NCBI GenBank assembly: GCA_965250205.1 | Contig: CBDFNK010000018.1 | Coordinates: 1 to 64,000, forward strand | DNA length: 64,000 bases | Reading direction: 5' to 3' | DNA from: JAHZKN01 sp965250205 | GTDB taxonomy: Bacteria; Pseudomonadota; Alphaproteobacteria; Rhizobiales; Hyphomicrobiaceae | Shown here: piece after piece, positions 1-9,113 of the stretch | How the letters are laid out: each line of letters starts with the position of its first letter | Numbering within the stretch: position 1 is the stretch's first letter | Made by a program: the position numbers and the translations under genes | The notes under the pieces: generated by a model | What the model saw: the letters and a program-made list of their open reading frames with translations, nothing else | The model's database searches: none | What the model was told of the DNA's origin: nothing

Positions 1-207
1 CCCATGAAAGCCCGAAAAAAGACCTCGTTTGAGCGCTGGCGACACCGCCAAAACGGTGCACCAAATTGGTGCCGGTTTTAACGACGCCCTGCCCCCCTGT
101 CCACCAATCGCTTTGTTCCGCCCCCACAAATTGCAGCCACCAGCTGGCTCTGTTCGGTGGTGATGATCATTTGGGCGTCATCGCTTCAGCTTCATCCTGG
201 AAAAGAT

Positions 208-240
208 AAAAAAAGCGGCCCACCAAATGGCAGACCGCTC
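208..240 (-). terminator. Probable rho-independent terminator of recA
   Basis: Read on the minus strand just after the recA stop codon, an 11-bp stem (AGCGGTCTGCC with GGTGGGCCGCT, three wobble pairs) around an ATTT loop is followed by a run of seven T. Placement and T-run fit an intrinsic terminator of recA. Nothing recognisable lies between position 1 and this hairpin. Confidence 0.7.
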
Positions 241-269
241 ATATCCATTATTCGAAACTCTTGAAACCT

Positions 270-1403
270 TTACGCTGACTTCTTCGCTGTATCATTGTCT
301 GGCAACACACCATCCTCATCAGGCACTTCGTCGCCATCGTGATCATCATCTGCATCGTCATCGATGAGCATCTTATCGACAATCAAACCAGCGTTGTGGC
401 GCACCGCATTTTCGATTTCACGTGCGGTATCTGGGTGTTCACGCAGGAACGTTTTCGCATTCTCACGACCCTGACCAATACGCTCACCATTATAGGACAG
501 CCAAGCACCCGACTTGTCGACGATGCCCGCCTTCACACCAAGATCAATCAGCTCGCCCATCTTTGAGATGCCTTCGCCAAACATGATGTCAAATTCAACT
601 TGTTTGAATGGCGGCGCCACTTTGTTTTTAACAATCTTGACCCGCGTCTGATTGCCAATCGGCTCATCACGGTTCTTGATCATGCCAATGCGACGAATAT
701 CAAGACGCACAGAAGCATAAAACTTCAAGGCGTTGCCGCCAGTCGTGGTCTCTGGATTGCCAAACATCACCCCGATCTTCATCCGGATCTGATTGATGAA
801 GATGACCATGCAGTTAGACTTTGCGATCGAGCCGGTGAGCTTGCGCAGAGCCTGGCTCATCAAACGGGCTTGAAGACCTGGCAGGCTATCACCCATATCG
901 CCTTCAAGCTCGGCTCTCGGCGTCAGCGCGGCAACACTGTCAATGACGAGGATGTCGACAGCGCACGAACTAACAAGGGTGTCTGCAATCTCAAGCCCCT
1001 GTTCACCGGTATCAGGCTGTGAAATCAAAAGGTCTTTAACATTGACACCAAGTTTTTGGGCGTAGACCGGATCAAGCGCATGTTCGGCATCGATAAAGGC
1101 ACAGGTACCACCAAGCTTTTGCGCCTCTGCAATAGCATGCAAAGCGAGCGTTGTTTTACCTGAGCTTTCTGGTCCATAAATTTCAACAACGCGGCCCCGT
1201 GGCAGGCCACCAATACCAAGGGCAATATCAAGGCCGAGCGAACCCGTAGAGATCGCCTCAATGTCGAGTGTCGTATCTTTTTGGCCGAGCCGCATAATCG
1301 AGCCCTTGCCAAAGTTCTTGTCGATTTGCGCCAAGGCCGCATCGAGCGCCTTCTGCTTGTCCATATTGCCCCCTTGAACGACCTTGAGATCTGGCTTGGT
1401 CAT
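270..1403 (-). CDS. recA: Recombinase RecA
   Basis: RecA forms ATP-dependent filaments on single-stranded DNA, catalyses homologous strand exchange and triggers LexA self-cleavage in the SOS response. The product is about 377 residues, normal for the family. Visible motifs are Walker A GPESSGKT, Walker B region LVIDSVAALTP, the L2-region sequence GGNALKFYASVRLDIRR and an acidic Asp-rich C-terminal tail. An upstream GTG (1412) in the same frame is possible, but the ATG at 1403 is preceded by GGTGG at suitable spacing and was preferred. The gene is monocistronic here: a terminator follows it and an SOS box (1519-1533) lies upstream, so LexA control is expected. Identification is secure. Confidence 0.98.
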   Translation of the reverse strand: MTKPDLKVVQGGNMDKQKALDAALAQIDKNFGKGSIMRLGQKDTTLDIEAISTGSLGLDIALGIGGLPRGRVVEIYGPESSGKTTLALHAIAEAQKLGGTCAFIDAEHALDPVYAQKLGVNVKDLLISQPDTGEQGLEIADTLVSSCAVDILVIDSVAALTPRAELEGDMGDSLPGLQARLMSQALRKLTGSIAKSNCMVIFINQIRMKIGVMFGNPETTTGGNALKFYASVRLDIRRIGMIKNRDEPIGNQTRVKIVKNKVAPPFKQVEFDIMFGEGISKMGELIDLGVKAGIVDKSGAWLSYNGERIGQGRENAKTFLREHPDTAREIENAVRHNAGLIVDKMLIDDDADDDHDGDEVPDEDGVLPDNDTAKKSA

Positions 1404-1518
1404 TTTTTCCACCCTATGTCACACATTGCGGTTCATCAATGCAGCATAATGTACACGTTTTGTTCTCTTTTGTCGAGTGGGTGTTAGACACCTGTTTTCA
1501 AAAGATAATACGCAGGAT

Positions 1519-1533
1519 GTTCGAATTCTGTTC
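1519..1533. promoter_or_regulatory. LexA/SOS box upstream of recA
   Basis: The sequence GTTC-GAATTCT-GTTC is a perfect match to the alphaproteobacterial SOS box GTTC-N7-GTTC. It lies about 115 bp upstream of the recA start, which is the gene expected to be LexA-controlled. The site is seen directly; binding is inferred from family knowledge. Confidence 0.8.
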
Positions 1534-1990
1534 CGGCATATGATTCGCCGGATGTTCCAGTATGGATGGATCGGCACGCGGACTTGGCCCAACCAGCACA
1601 TTCTCGCACTTGTTAGCGCGATTCTGAGGTCTCAACGGAGCCACAGCTTTAGGTTGCAGCCGAGATCTGCTGCAATGCTATTTGGTTGCAGGGTCTGTGG
1701 CGGCGCGCAGCTTAAGGGCAACATCCTCAGCGGTCCGCATTAAACATACAAATTCAGGAAACATACAAATTCAGGAAAAGCTCATCACGCCCGTTACCGC
1801 ATCGACAAGCTCAAAAAGCAAATGCTTGAAGTCGTTGAATTTTATCCGCACCCGCCATTTTCTACTTTACCGGGAAGCTAAACGGTGTTTTGATTGAAAG
1901 TGCACGCGGGTGCCACAGGGAAAATGTGTCACCATGTGCCGAATTTGAGCACCATCTTCTGTTAAAAACATTTGCTCCACTAAAGCGCTG
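1534..1990. other. Gene-free stretch with a 17-bp tandem duplication
   Basis: No convincing coding sequence was found between the recA promoter region and the cckA 3' end. The one clear structure is a head-to-tail duplication of ACATACAAATTCAGGAA at 1744-1760 and 1761-1777. Its role is unknown. Confidence 0.5.
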
Positions 1991-2020
1991 AACCCCCTCC
2001 GGGTCTCTCCTGAGGGGGTT
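1991..2020. terminator. Hairpin downstream of cckA
   Basis: AACCCCCTC (1991-1999) and GAGGGGGTT (2012-2020) form a perfect 9-bp GC-rich stem about 60 bp past the cckA stop codon. There is no tight T-run on the minus strand, so it may be a rho-independent terminator of weak type or an mRNA 3'-end stabiliser. Confidence 0.5.
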
Positions 2021-2078
2021 CCATGCTTTTTGGCTGTAGGATTTTGATGTGAGCGCGTGTGATTGCGTTTATTGGGCC

Positions 2079-4706
2079 TCACTTCGCCAGTTCTTCCTTC
2101 ACTTTTGCCGCCAACTGCGGCAGCGAAAACGGCTTGGGAAGGAAGGCAAATGGTTGGTCCGTCCCTAAGCTGTTCTCAAACGCCTCGTTGGGATACCCCG
2201 ATACAAAGATGATCTTGAGATCCGGATTTTGCTTGCGCAGCTCTTTGAGAAGCGTTGGTCCATCCATCTCCGGCATCACAACGTCAGAGACCACGATGTC
2301 GACATTGTTATCGCATTTGGCCATCACCTCAAGGGCGGCCACGCCGCTGTCGGCTTCTAAAACTTCGTAGCCTTGGCGCTTCAGGGCACGGGCTGCAAAA
2401 CTGCGCACGACATCTTCATCTTCAACCAACAACACCCGCCCGGTACCGGTGAGATCACGTTGGCGCTCTTTCTTGGAGGCCTTTTGATCTTTGGCTTCAG
2501 CGTCTTTCTTTGTCGGAATGTAACGCGGCAGATAAACACGGAACGTGGTGCCCTTGCCGGGCACACTTTCAGGAAAGATAAAACCGCCCGATTGCTTGAC
2601 GATGCCGTAGCAGGTGGCAAGGCCAAGGCCTGTACCCTTACCAACATCTTTGGTCGTGTAGAACGGCTCGAAAATTTTCGCCAACACCTCTGGTGTCATA
2701 CCGCAACCAGAGTCTTCCACTTCCGTCAGCACATATTCACCAACAGGCATGACCAGTTGCGGCTGTTTTTGCACGTCCCGTTCAGAGATGTTTTGCGTGC
2801 GAATAGTCAGCCTGCCACCCTCTGGCATGGCATCCTTGGCGTTCACCACTAGGTTGGTAATGACCTGCTCATACTGCGTTTTATCCGTTTTGACGTACCA
2901 CAGATCCCGCCCAGTCAGCACCTTCATGTCAATTTGCTCACCAATAGTGCGCTTCATTAGGTTGACCCAATCGCTGACCACTTCGCCAAGTTGCAATGGC
3001 TCGGTTTGCAACGTTTGGCGTCGCGAAAAGGCAAGCAATTGTGCCACAAGAGCTGCCGCGCGGTTGGCGCTTGAACGGATTTTACTGATGTCCTTATAGG
3101 CAGGATCGGTTGGACGATGGGTCTGCAAAAGCAAATCAGAATTGCCAATAATCGCGGTCAAGACATTGTTAAAGTCATGGGCAATGCCACCGGCGAGCTT
3201 GCCAACTGCTTCCATTTTGGAGCTTTGCGCAAACTTGGCTTCAAGCGACTTTTGCTCGGTCGCATCCAGCACATAAAGGATCGCGGCTTCCCCTGTTTTG
3301 GTACCGTTTTGCACTGGGCTCATATAAACCCGGCGCGCATACTGCTGGTTTTCACCAACAGTAATTTCAACCGGTGTCGGTTGGGCTTTTCCAGCCATTG
3401 CACCATCAAGGACTTTGGCGATTTCAGTTTTTAAAGCCCCCTTCGCCGTCCGCGTCAGCACCTCAAGGGCCGGCGTTCCAATGCCACTTGAGCCATCAAG
3501 GATCATGCGGGCAAAAGCGGCGTTGGCGCTCGATATCCGCCCATCTCGGGTGATCGTCGCAATGCCAAACGGTGCGGCCTGGAAGAAGCTCGCCACACCG
3601 GCGTCACTGGACCCCAGCGCCGGAATTGAAATCTGCCCGGCCATCAGCTGATTGCGCGCCGCAATCATCAAGCCACCTTCATTCAGTTGGCGGGCAACAA
3701 TGGTCATAGAAACTTGGCGGCCATCTTCACCGATCACATCCAAATCCATCATCGCGCCATCGGCACCAGCTTCGCGCACCATTGAGTGCAGCATGGAAAG
3801 GCTATCTTTTGTCAGAATATCGTTGAGGAACAGGCCTCGCTCCTGAATTTGCCGACCGGTGGTACCAAGCCAGCGTGCAAACGCAGCACTCACCTGTGTA
3901 ATGCGTCCATCGGGAGCAATTGAGACCAATCCAACCGGAGCCTGATCGTAAGCGGCAATTGCCGATTCCAATGACTGCACCTGACGAAAGGCCTGGTCAT
4001 GTTCGACGGTGACGTCTGCGATATTCCACAGTACCAGCGTGCCAAAGTCGCGTTCGCGGCCTGGCACAATAAATGGCTTATGCGAAATTCGTATGCGACG
4101 TTGTTGGTTGGAAAGCGGACCCGTCGCAAGGATATCCTCGCGCCACGCTTCGCCGCGCGCCGCCGCGCGCATTAAACGATAGATTGCTTCTTGCGGACCG
4201 GGTTGATCTTGAAAAGCCAGTTCGATTGATGAAACAACGCGACCCTCGCTGTCCTGCACTAAATCACCAAGCACGGCATTGGCGTAAAGGTGGGCCCCAT
4301 CACGGTCAGTGACCAGAACACCATCATCAAACCCTTCGAGCAATGAGCGTAGCAATTCGCGTTCACTTACCCGCTCCCCGATACGAATGTGTCCAGCTGC
4401 AATGCCAAACAAAAAGAAAGCACCAAACATCGACAGCACGGCCAGTGCCGTCAGCAACAACGGTTTTGTGTCTTGGCTTGCTAAAAGCGCCAACACAACG
4501 CCAGCAGCAAGCGCGCCATACGCCAGCAGATGCAGGCCATCAAAACCGGCCCCATCTTCTGAACCCGGCTGTTGTTCAGGTTGGGAAACGGGTCCGGCCC
4601 CCGCAGTTGCGCCAACCGCTCGAGTCCCCCTTGGGAAAGTGCCATTGCTCATGGCAGCGAACGCTATCTGATTCTGGTAGGAAAGGGCCTTCGGCACCTT
4701 GATCAT
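2079..4706 (-). CDS. cckA: Hybrid histidine kinase CckA
   Basis: CckA is the membrane hybrid kinase/phosphatase that feeds phosphate through ChpT to the cell-cycle regulator CtrA. From the ATG at 4706 the protein is 875 residues: two membrane helices (about 58-105), three PAS-like regions (about 115-230, 240-350, 370-480), a HisKA domain with the phosphoacceptor His near 510 in LAGGIAHDFNN, an ATPase domain with the N-box NLVVNAKDAM and G-box GKGTGLGLAT, and a C-terminal receiver domain with its Asp near 808 in VVSDVVMPEMDG. An in-frame TTG at 4727 would add seven residues. CtrA-type sites elsewhere in the window (8671, 38395) fit an operating CckA-CtrA pathway. Assignment rests on full domain order and strong sequence character. 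Confidence 0.93.
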   Translation of the reverse strand: MIKVPKALSYQNQIAFAAMSNGTFPRGTRAVGATAGAGPVSQPEQQPGSEDGAGFDGLHLLAYGALAAGVVLALLASQDTKPLLLTALAVLSMFGAFFLFGIAAGHIRIGERVSERELLRSLLEGFDDGVLVTDRDGAHLYANAVLGDLVQDSEGRVVSSIELAFQDQPGPQEAIYRLMRAAARGEAWREDILATGPLSNQQRRIRISHKPFIVPGRERDFGTLVLWNIADVTVEHDQAFRQVQSLESAIAAYDQAPVGLVSIAPDGRITQVSAAFARWLGTTGRQIQERGLFLNDILTKDSLSMLHSMVREAGADGAMMDLDVIGEDGRQVSMTIVARQLNEGGLMIAARNQLMAGQISIPALGSSDAGVASFFQAAPFGIATITRDGRISSANAAFARMILDGSSGIGTPALEVLTRTAKGALKTEIAKVLDGAMAGKAQPTPVEITVGENQQYARRVYMSPVQNGTKTGEAAILYVLDATEQKSLEAKFAQSSKMEAVGKLAGGIAHDFNNVLTAIIGNSDLLLQTHRPTDPAYKDISKIRSSANRAAALVAQLLAFSRRQTLQTEPLQLGEVVSDWVNLMKRTIGEQIDMKVLTGRDLWYVKTDKTQYEQVITNLVVNAKDAMPEGGRLTIRTQNISERDVQKQPQLVMPVGEYVLTEVEDSGCGMTPEVLAKIFEPFYTTKDVGKGTGLGLATCYGIVKQSGGFIFPESVPGKGTTFRVYLPRYIPTKKDAEAKDQKASKKERQRDLTGTGRVLLVEDEDVVRSFAARALKRQGYEVLEADSGVAALEVMAKCDNNVDIVVSDVVMPEMDGPTLLKELRKQNPDLKIIFVSGYPNEAFENSLGTDQPFAFLPKPFSLPQLAAKVKEELAK

Positions 4707-4728
4707 CGTGCTACTCACTAAACTCAAT

Positions 4729-4814
4729 ACTCTTATCCAGACTCTTATCCAGGCCTTTTGACAGACCGTTTGCCGCGCCCTCAGTGAAACCCCGTCACTC
4801 TAAAACCGGGGTTT
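4729..4814. other. cckA upstream region: 12-bp tandem duplication and hairpin
   Basis: In the gene-free stretch 4707-5084 two structures are visible: ACTCTTATCCAG repeated head to tail (4729-4740, 4741-4752) and an 8-bp stem AAACCCCG/CGGGGTTT (4787-4794, 4807-4814). Both lie in the 5' region of cckA. No function is assigned. Confidence 0.4.
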
Positions 4815-5084
4815 TGAGTAGCAGATTCGCGTCGCCAGTGGTCAACGCGCCCCTGTAGTGTGGAACACCTGTCAACAGTTCCGCTATTAAGGTTAAAATG
4901 GCATGAAATCCGCGCTATAGAGCGGCCACATCTTCGTCGTGATTTTGCGTGCGAGGACAAATGCGGCCTCAGTGGTGCAGATCTTCTAAATCGGCGTGCC
5001 AATTTAGGGCATGGTGAGCCAAAAGGTGTTGCTGCCACTGACAACAGACAGGGCGCTGATTTTAACAATCAGCGGTACAGGGTA

Positions 5085-5480
5085 ATGTGGGATTTGATAT
5101 CTTATCTCATTTGGATTGTGGTGCTGATCGGTGTCGTTTTTGCCATAGGCTTTGGCATCAAGGCATACTTTTCTGGTGCACTTCCATTCGGATCCTTTTT
5201 GGCAACGGGGCGTGAGCGGCGCCTTGATGTGATTGATCATGCAAATGTCGACGGCAAACGCCGCTTGTTGCTCGTCAGACGTGACAATGTCGAACACTTG
5301 ATCATGACCGGGGGGCCCGTTGACGTGGTCATTGAGACCGGCATTGGGGCCATTGCCTCTTCGCCACCTAATTTGGCGCGCGCCACAAAGACACCTGAAC
5401 CTCAACAAAAACCAGCGGTCAGCGAACCTGTTTTCTCGCGCCCTGCCCGCGCATTCTCCAAAGCCGTGGGTGAAAACTAA
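5085..5480 (+). CDS. FliO-like small membrane protein
   Basis: The 131-residue product starts with one strong membrane helix (about 5-28, LISYLIWIVVLIGVVFAIGF) followed by a cytoplasmic segment RRLDVIDHANVDGKRRLLLVRRDNVEHLIMTGG. The pattern of a basic linker, then a beta-rich 'RRLLLVRRDNVEHLI.TGGP.DVVIE' core is that of the FliO/MopB family (flagellar export gate assembly) as found next to cckA in Hyphomicrobiales. No other flagellar genes are in the window, so a flagellar role is only inferred from the family. The ATG at 5085 was chosen because the membrane helix begins there; the upstream extension of the open frame to 4860 has no protein-like character. A low-complexity Pro/Ala/Ser tail ends the protein. 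Confidence 0.6.
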   Translation: MWDLISYLIWIVVLIGVVFAIGFGIKAYFSGALPFGSFLATGRERRLDVIDHANVDGKRRLLLVRRDNVEHLIMTGGPVDVVIETGIGAIASSPPNLARATKTPEPQQKPAVSEPVFSRPARAFSKAVGEN

Positions 5481-5598
5481 CTGAACGTCTTTGTCCACTT
5501 TTTGTTCTGCGTTGCCAAAAATTGCTGCCGCTCACGCGTTGGATCATCGAGTAAATCTCAACTCCAACGTCTGTCCAGTCATGGAAGCTTGAAGCTTA

Positions 5599-8283
5599 AT
5601 GTCGTACCGCCGCACCGGGTTCATTGCTGTCTCAATATGCTTTGCACTGTGGGGCGTTGCAAAGTTGTGGGTATTTCAACCCTCTCCCACACTTGAGCTG
5701 CCAAATTTTGCGCCCCAAAACGCACTCATAACAGGCGGCCTTCCAAACAATCCCCAGGCATCAAAAATCGCGCCGGGTGTCGATGTTACTCAGACGACGG
5801 AACCGTCAACTCAAGCGCCAGCAGATAGCCATGCATCGAACGAAGTCAACGCAGCACCCAAAGCCCCTGTGACACCTCTTGGCGAACTTATTGCAACCCT
5901 TGAGACCCTTAAAAAGCAGATTGACAAGCTTGAAACAGCGATTGAGGACCAGCCTCGCGATGATGCGTTCCTGGCCAGCACCCAGTCCAAACTAGTTGAA
6001 ATTTCTGCAGCTGCGGGAAAGACCGCTGACAAGCTGAGCCCAAAATTATCTGATGTGAAAAATCAGATTGAAAAACTTGGTCCCAAACCAAAAAAAGAAG
6101 AAACACCTGAGTCGGATCAAATTCAACGAGCACGCGACCGGCTTACCAATGAAAAATCGCAAGTCGCAGGTGCCCTTAAAGCGTCCGAACTGGCTTTGGA
6201 ACGCATCAGACAGCTCTCCGGACGGGCCCAGAACCTGCGCCAACAAATTTTTGCCGATACTGTTCTGGCGCAAGGGCACTCGCCATTGGCACCGTCGCTT
6301 TGGCGCGATGTTGCCCGTGATCTGCCACCAGGTGGTCGCCAACTGGGGATACTTTTTGCAAGCTGGGGTCGGGCGCTTGCAGGTCGATGGCTGCTGGCGT
6401 TGACTGTATTTGTGCTTGCCATCGGCGCGTTTGAAGTGTTGCGGCGGGCGATGGTTCACTTACGCACCTGGGGCCTTGCGCGACATAAAGGCCGCGACCC
6501 TGAAACATTTTTCCAACGCTCCCTGGCTGCAAGCTGGGTCACCGCAACGTTGCTCATCCCGGGTGCTGTCGCCGCGTGTGTTCTTTATGGCGGGCTCAAC
6601 ATACTTGGGCTCATGCCCCTGGAGGTACAACGCCTCGCTAAGATCTCTCTCTTAGCCGTCATTATCGTTTTGACCGTCTGGGCACTGTCGCACGCCATCC
6701 TGCAACCCAGACGACCCGCCTGGCGTTTATTTGATTTGCCAAGCACATCCGCCAAACGCCTTGCCTGGATCTTTACTTCAATGGCCGGCATTTATGGTGT
6801 TGACCTTGTCTTACAAGACGTGATGCAGGCGGTATTCTTACCGCTTCCCGTGCGCGTCGCTGAAGCGGCCATCATGACGCTGGCATCTGCAGCCCTGCTG
6901 GCGGCTTTTGTGCGCACACCGCTTGCCAATCGCGGCAAGACTACCACCCTCAACGTCACCAAGGACGACGACAGCCTAGCGCAGGCCAGCCCCTTGTCAC
7001 CACCTGAAACCTTCTCAAGCAGCATGGTGCCGAAATGGCTCAAGTGGCCAGCGCTGTTGCTGGCCATCGCCATGACGGTTGCCGCTCTCTTGGGCTACGT
7101 CGCACTGGGTCGATTTGTTGCCGGCCAGGTCATTGTCACTGGCTGCCTCGTCGTCATCTGCTCTCTTCTGTGGCTTGCGATACGTGCACTCACGCGCCAG
7201 TCAGGTGAGCTGAAAAATCGCCCGTTAGAGCGCACATTGCGCACCCAGCTCCGCCTTGAAGAAATGCAGGCGCGTCTTTTGACGCGAACAACCTCCCTGT
7301 TCCTGCATGCGGCTTTGCCGTTTCTCGCAGTGCCGGTGTTGTTCGTCTCTTGGGGCTACTCTTTTAGCGATGCGCTCGGCTGGCTGAAGTCGTTGTTGTT
7401 TGGCTTCCAGGTTGGCCAATTCCACATTTCAATCGTGCAACTGCTGCTCGCTGCGGGATTGTTTGTGGCGATCTTGTTCGTAACCAGATTAATGCAACGC
7501 GGGATTACAGCCAGACTGATGCAGCCGGGAAGTTTTGATCGCGGTGTCGCCCATTCCATTCATACCGGGATCGGCTACCTCGGCTTCGTGCTTGCTGCCC
7601 TTGCAGCTGTTTCCTACGCTGGCTTTGACATTACAAATCTGGCGATTGTTGCTGGTGCCTTGTCGATTGGCATTGGCTTCGGGCTTCAATCCATCGTCAA
7701 CAACTTTGTTTCAGGCCTCATCATTCTTTTTGAAAGACCAATCAAAGTCGGCGACTGGGTGTCGGTAAGCAATTACGAAGGTCATGTCCGCCGGATAAGC
7801 GTACGTTCAACCGAAATCGAAACTTTTGATCGCACCAACGTCATCGTTCCCAATTCCGAGTTTATCTCAAACCCGATTGTCAACCTGACACACCGTAATG
7901 CGATGGGCCGTATCGTTATCCCCATCGGGGTTAGCTATCAATCCGATCCCGAATTTGTGCGCGATCTGTTACTCAAGGTCGCCAATGACTGCCCAGATAT
8001 ATTGGAGCAGCCCGGGCCAACTATTTCATTTGAAGACTTCGGCGCCAGCTCGCTCGATTTCAAGGTCCGGGCCTATATTGACGACGTCAACAATCGCTTG
8101 CGTGTGTCAACGGATATGCGCATGCGGATTTTCAAAGCACTTAGTGATGCTGGTATTGAAATCCCGTTCCCTCAACAGGATGTTCACATGCGCGACCTCG
8201 ATCCGGTGCGCTCAATGCTGCAACGCGCAGCCCTTCAAAAAGCAGGACAAACCGTCAGCGGCTCTGATGACACATCTTCGTAA
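5599..8283 (+). CDS. Large MscS-family mechanosensitive channel (DUF3772 type)
   Basis: The 894-residue protein opens with a signal-anchor-like helix (8-27), has a periplasmic Pro/Ala-rich region with a coiled-coil segment (about 95-215), then about ten membrane helices, and ends in the canonical MscS core. The pore-lining helix and beta domain are visible from about residue 675: GALSIGIGFGLQSIVNNFVSG, then ERPIKVGDWVSV and RSTEIETFDRTNVIVPNSEF. This is the layout of the long DUF3772-containing MscS relatives, which release solutes on hypo-osmotic shock in the inner membrane. It stands alone, transcribed rightwards after the FliO-like gene. The ATG at 5599 follows a weak ribosome-binding region. 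Domain identity is secure; the exact gating stimulus cannot be read from sequence. Confidence 0.9.
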   Translation: MSYRRTGFIAVSICFALWGVAKLWVFQPSPTLELPNFAPQNALITGGLPNNPQASKIAPGVDVTQTTEPSTQAPADSHASNEVNAAPKAPVTPLGELIATLETLKKQIDKLETAIEDQPRDDAFLASTQSKLVEISAAAGKTADKLSPKLSDVKNQIEKLGPKPKKEETPESDQIQRARDRLTNEKSQVAGALKASELALERIRQLSGRAQNLRQQIFADTVLAQGHSPLAPSLWRDVARDLPPGGRQLGILFASWGRALAGRWLLALTVFVLAIGAFEVLRRAMVHLRTWGLARHKGRDPETFFQRSLAASWVTATLLIPGAVAACVLYGGLNILGLMPLEVQRLAKISLLAVIIVLTVWALSHAILQPRRPAWRLFDLPSTSAKRLAWIFTSMAGIYGVDLVLQDVMQAVFLPLPVRVAEAAIMTLASAALLAAFVRTPLANRGKTTTLNVTKDDDSLAQASPLSPPETFSSSMVPKWLKWPALLLAIAMTVAALLGYVALGRFVAGQVIVTGCLVVICSLLWLAIRALTRQSGELKNRPLERTLRTQLRLEEMQARLLTRTTSLFLHAALPFLAVPVLFVSWGYSFSDALGWLKSLLFGFQVGQFHISIVQLLLAAGLFVAILFVTRLMQRGITARLMQPGSFDRGVAHSIHTGIGYLGFVLAALAAVSYAGFDITNLAIVAGALSIGIGFGLQSIVNNFVSGLIILFERPIKVGDWVSVSNYEGHVRRISVRSTEIETFDRTNVIVPNSEFISNPIVNLTHRNAMGRIVIPIGVSYQSDPEFVRDLLLKVANDCPDILEQPGPTISFEDFGASSLDFKVRAYIDDVNNRLRVSTDMRMRIFKALSDAGIEIPFPQQDVHMRDLDPVRSMLQRAALQKAGQTVSGSDDTSS

Positions 8284-8340
8284 GTATGTTTTAGATGGGG
8301 TCCGTTGGCGTTTGTTCGTCGACACGACGTGAGCGCAACT

Positions 8341-8610
8341 TTAGAATTCTATGTCGCCATAAGCAGACGCATTGAGCGTGGTCACATCAAGTGTTGTGTA
8401 GCTGAGCGTCACGTTTGAATTGACCTCACCCGCGCTGGCATGAGCCGACAACAATGTAACCGGGCCTGCAACAGATGCCGTTGCCCCTATCTGATCCGCG
8501 TGTGGCGCCTTAGAATTGGCGAGGGTGACAACCCCAAGCATCAAGCAACACCACAATCCGACCGACCGTTTCCAGTAACTTACATTTTCTTCCCAGAAAC
8601 TTTTTTGCAC
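8341..8610 (-). CDS. Small putative secreted protein, unknown
   Basis: An 89-residue open frame with a basic N-terminus, a hydrophobic segment (about 16-31, VGLWCCLMLGVVTLAN) and a Ser/Thr/Ala-rich polar remainder, consistent with a small exported or membrane-anchored protein. I recognise no family. A perfect TTAA-N7-TTAA CtrA-type site lies 61-75 bp upstream of its start (8671-8685), which supports it being a real gene. It converges on the mscS gene with a 57-bp gap. The internal Met 24 is an alternative start that would remove most of the hydrophobic segment. Confidence 0.45.
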   Translation of the reverse strand: MQKSFWEENVSYWKRSVGLWCCLMLGVVTLANSKAPHADQIGATASVAGPVTLLSAHASAGEVNSNVTLSYTTLDVTTLNASAYGDIEF

Positions 8611-8670
8611 GGCGATGGATCCTTCAGGTCAGTGAGTTGCCTCTTTAGCACTCACTGTCGGCCGAGAAGA

Positions 8671-8685
8671 TTAACGTCGCCTTAA
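8671..8685. promoter_or_regulatory. CtrA-type binding site
   Basis: TTAA-CGTCGCC-TTAA matches the alphaproteobacterial CtrA consensus TTAA-N7-TTAA exactly. It lies upstream of the minus-strand gene starting at 8610. Binding is inferred from the motif and from the presence of cckA in this window. Confidence 0.5.
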
Positions 8686-8748
8686 TTTTTGTCTCACACC
8701 GACACATAATGCCCGACCCCGCGTCCGCCATCTCGGCCCGACGGGGCC

Positions 8749-8880
8749 GATTAGATCATGTTCGAGCCAAAAGTGGTGGGGCCGGTCTGGCCAACACTGC
8801 GCAAGCTTGTGTTGGGTCTGGCCAACACTGCGCAAGCTTGTGTTGGGTCTGGCCAACACTGCGCAAGCTTGTGTTGGGTG
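8749..8880. repeat. Dispersed repeat with three 31-bp tandem units
   Basis: Three contiguous copies of a 31-bp unit start at 8785, 8816 and 8847 (GTCTGGCCAACACTGCGCAA and on). Each unit contains an inverted repeat CCAACAC...GTGTTGG. The same unit occurs once at about 18577 and twice at 34661-34725 in the opposite orientation, each time within the flanking context GATCATGTTCGAGCC / CCACTTTTGGCT. Here the block sits inside a broken IS481 transposase gene. Confidence 0.8.
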
Positions 8881-9060
8881 GGTTTGCGCCGGGTGCGTTC
8901 GAGCAAAGCTTCGACCCCGCCCTCATCGACAGCGGATTTATAGCGGTAGAAGGTGTCGCGTGAGTAGCCCACTCTCGACGGCGCTTCGCTTGTCTGCCGT
9001 GCAGCGGATCACCTGGCAGGCTTTCGATACGTTGCCGAGCTCTTCAGCTAGAACGTCGAG
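8881..9060 (-). pseudogene. Remnant of an IS481-type transposase (N-terminal HTH)
   Basis: Read on the minus strand, LDVLAEELGNVSKACQVI is followed after a short out-of-phase segment by RDTFYRYKSAVDEGGVEALL and ERTRRKP, which is the N-terminal helix-turn-helix region of IS481-family transposases. The frame is disturbed between the two pieces and the remainder of the gene, including any DDE catalytic residues, is missing. The coding similarity stops exactly where the 31-bp repeat block begins (about 8880). Only about 60 codons survive, so it cannot be active. Confidence 0.7.
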
Positions 9061-9104
9061 CAAATAGCTTCACTGTGCACAACAAAAGGCTCGACGGCCT
9101 AGGT
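9046..9104. repeat. Partial copy of the dispersed CTAGAGC repeat
   Basis: The segment CGTCGAGCAAATAGCTTCAC and the following TGTGCACAACAAAAGGCTCG match the inner part of the repeats at 18762-18885 and 44602-44725. This copy is truncated at one side by the IS481 remnant and lies just downstream of the thrS stop codon. Confidence 0.6.
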
Positions 9105-9113
9105 TCGCTGTTG

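Noticed and set aside
8785..8877. Three 31-bp direct repeats as a CRISPR array
   Set aside because: The copies are contiguous with no spacers between them, and no cas genes are present.
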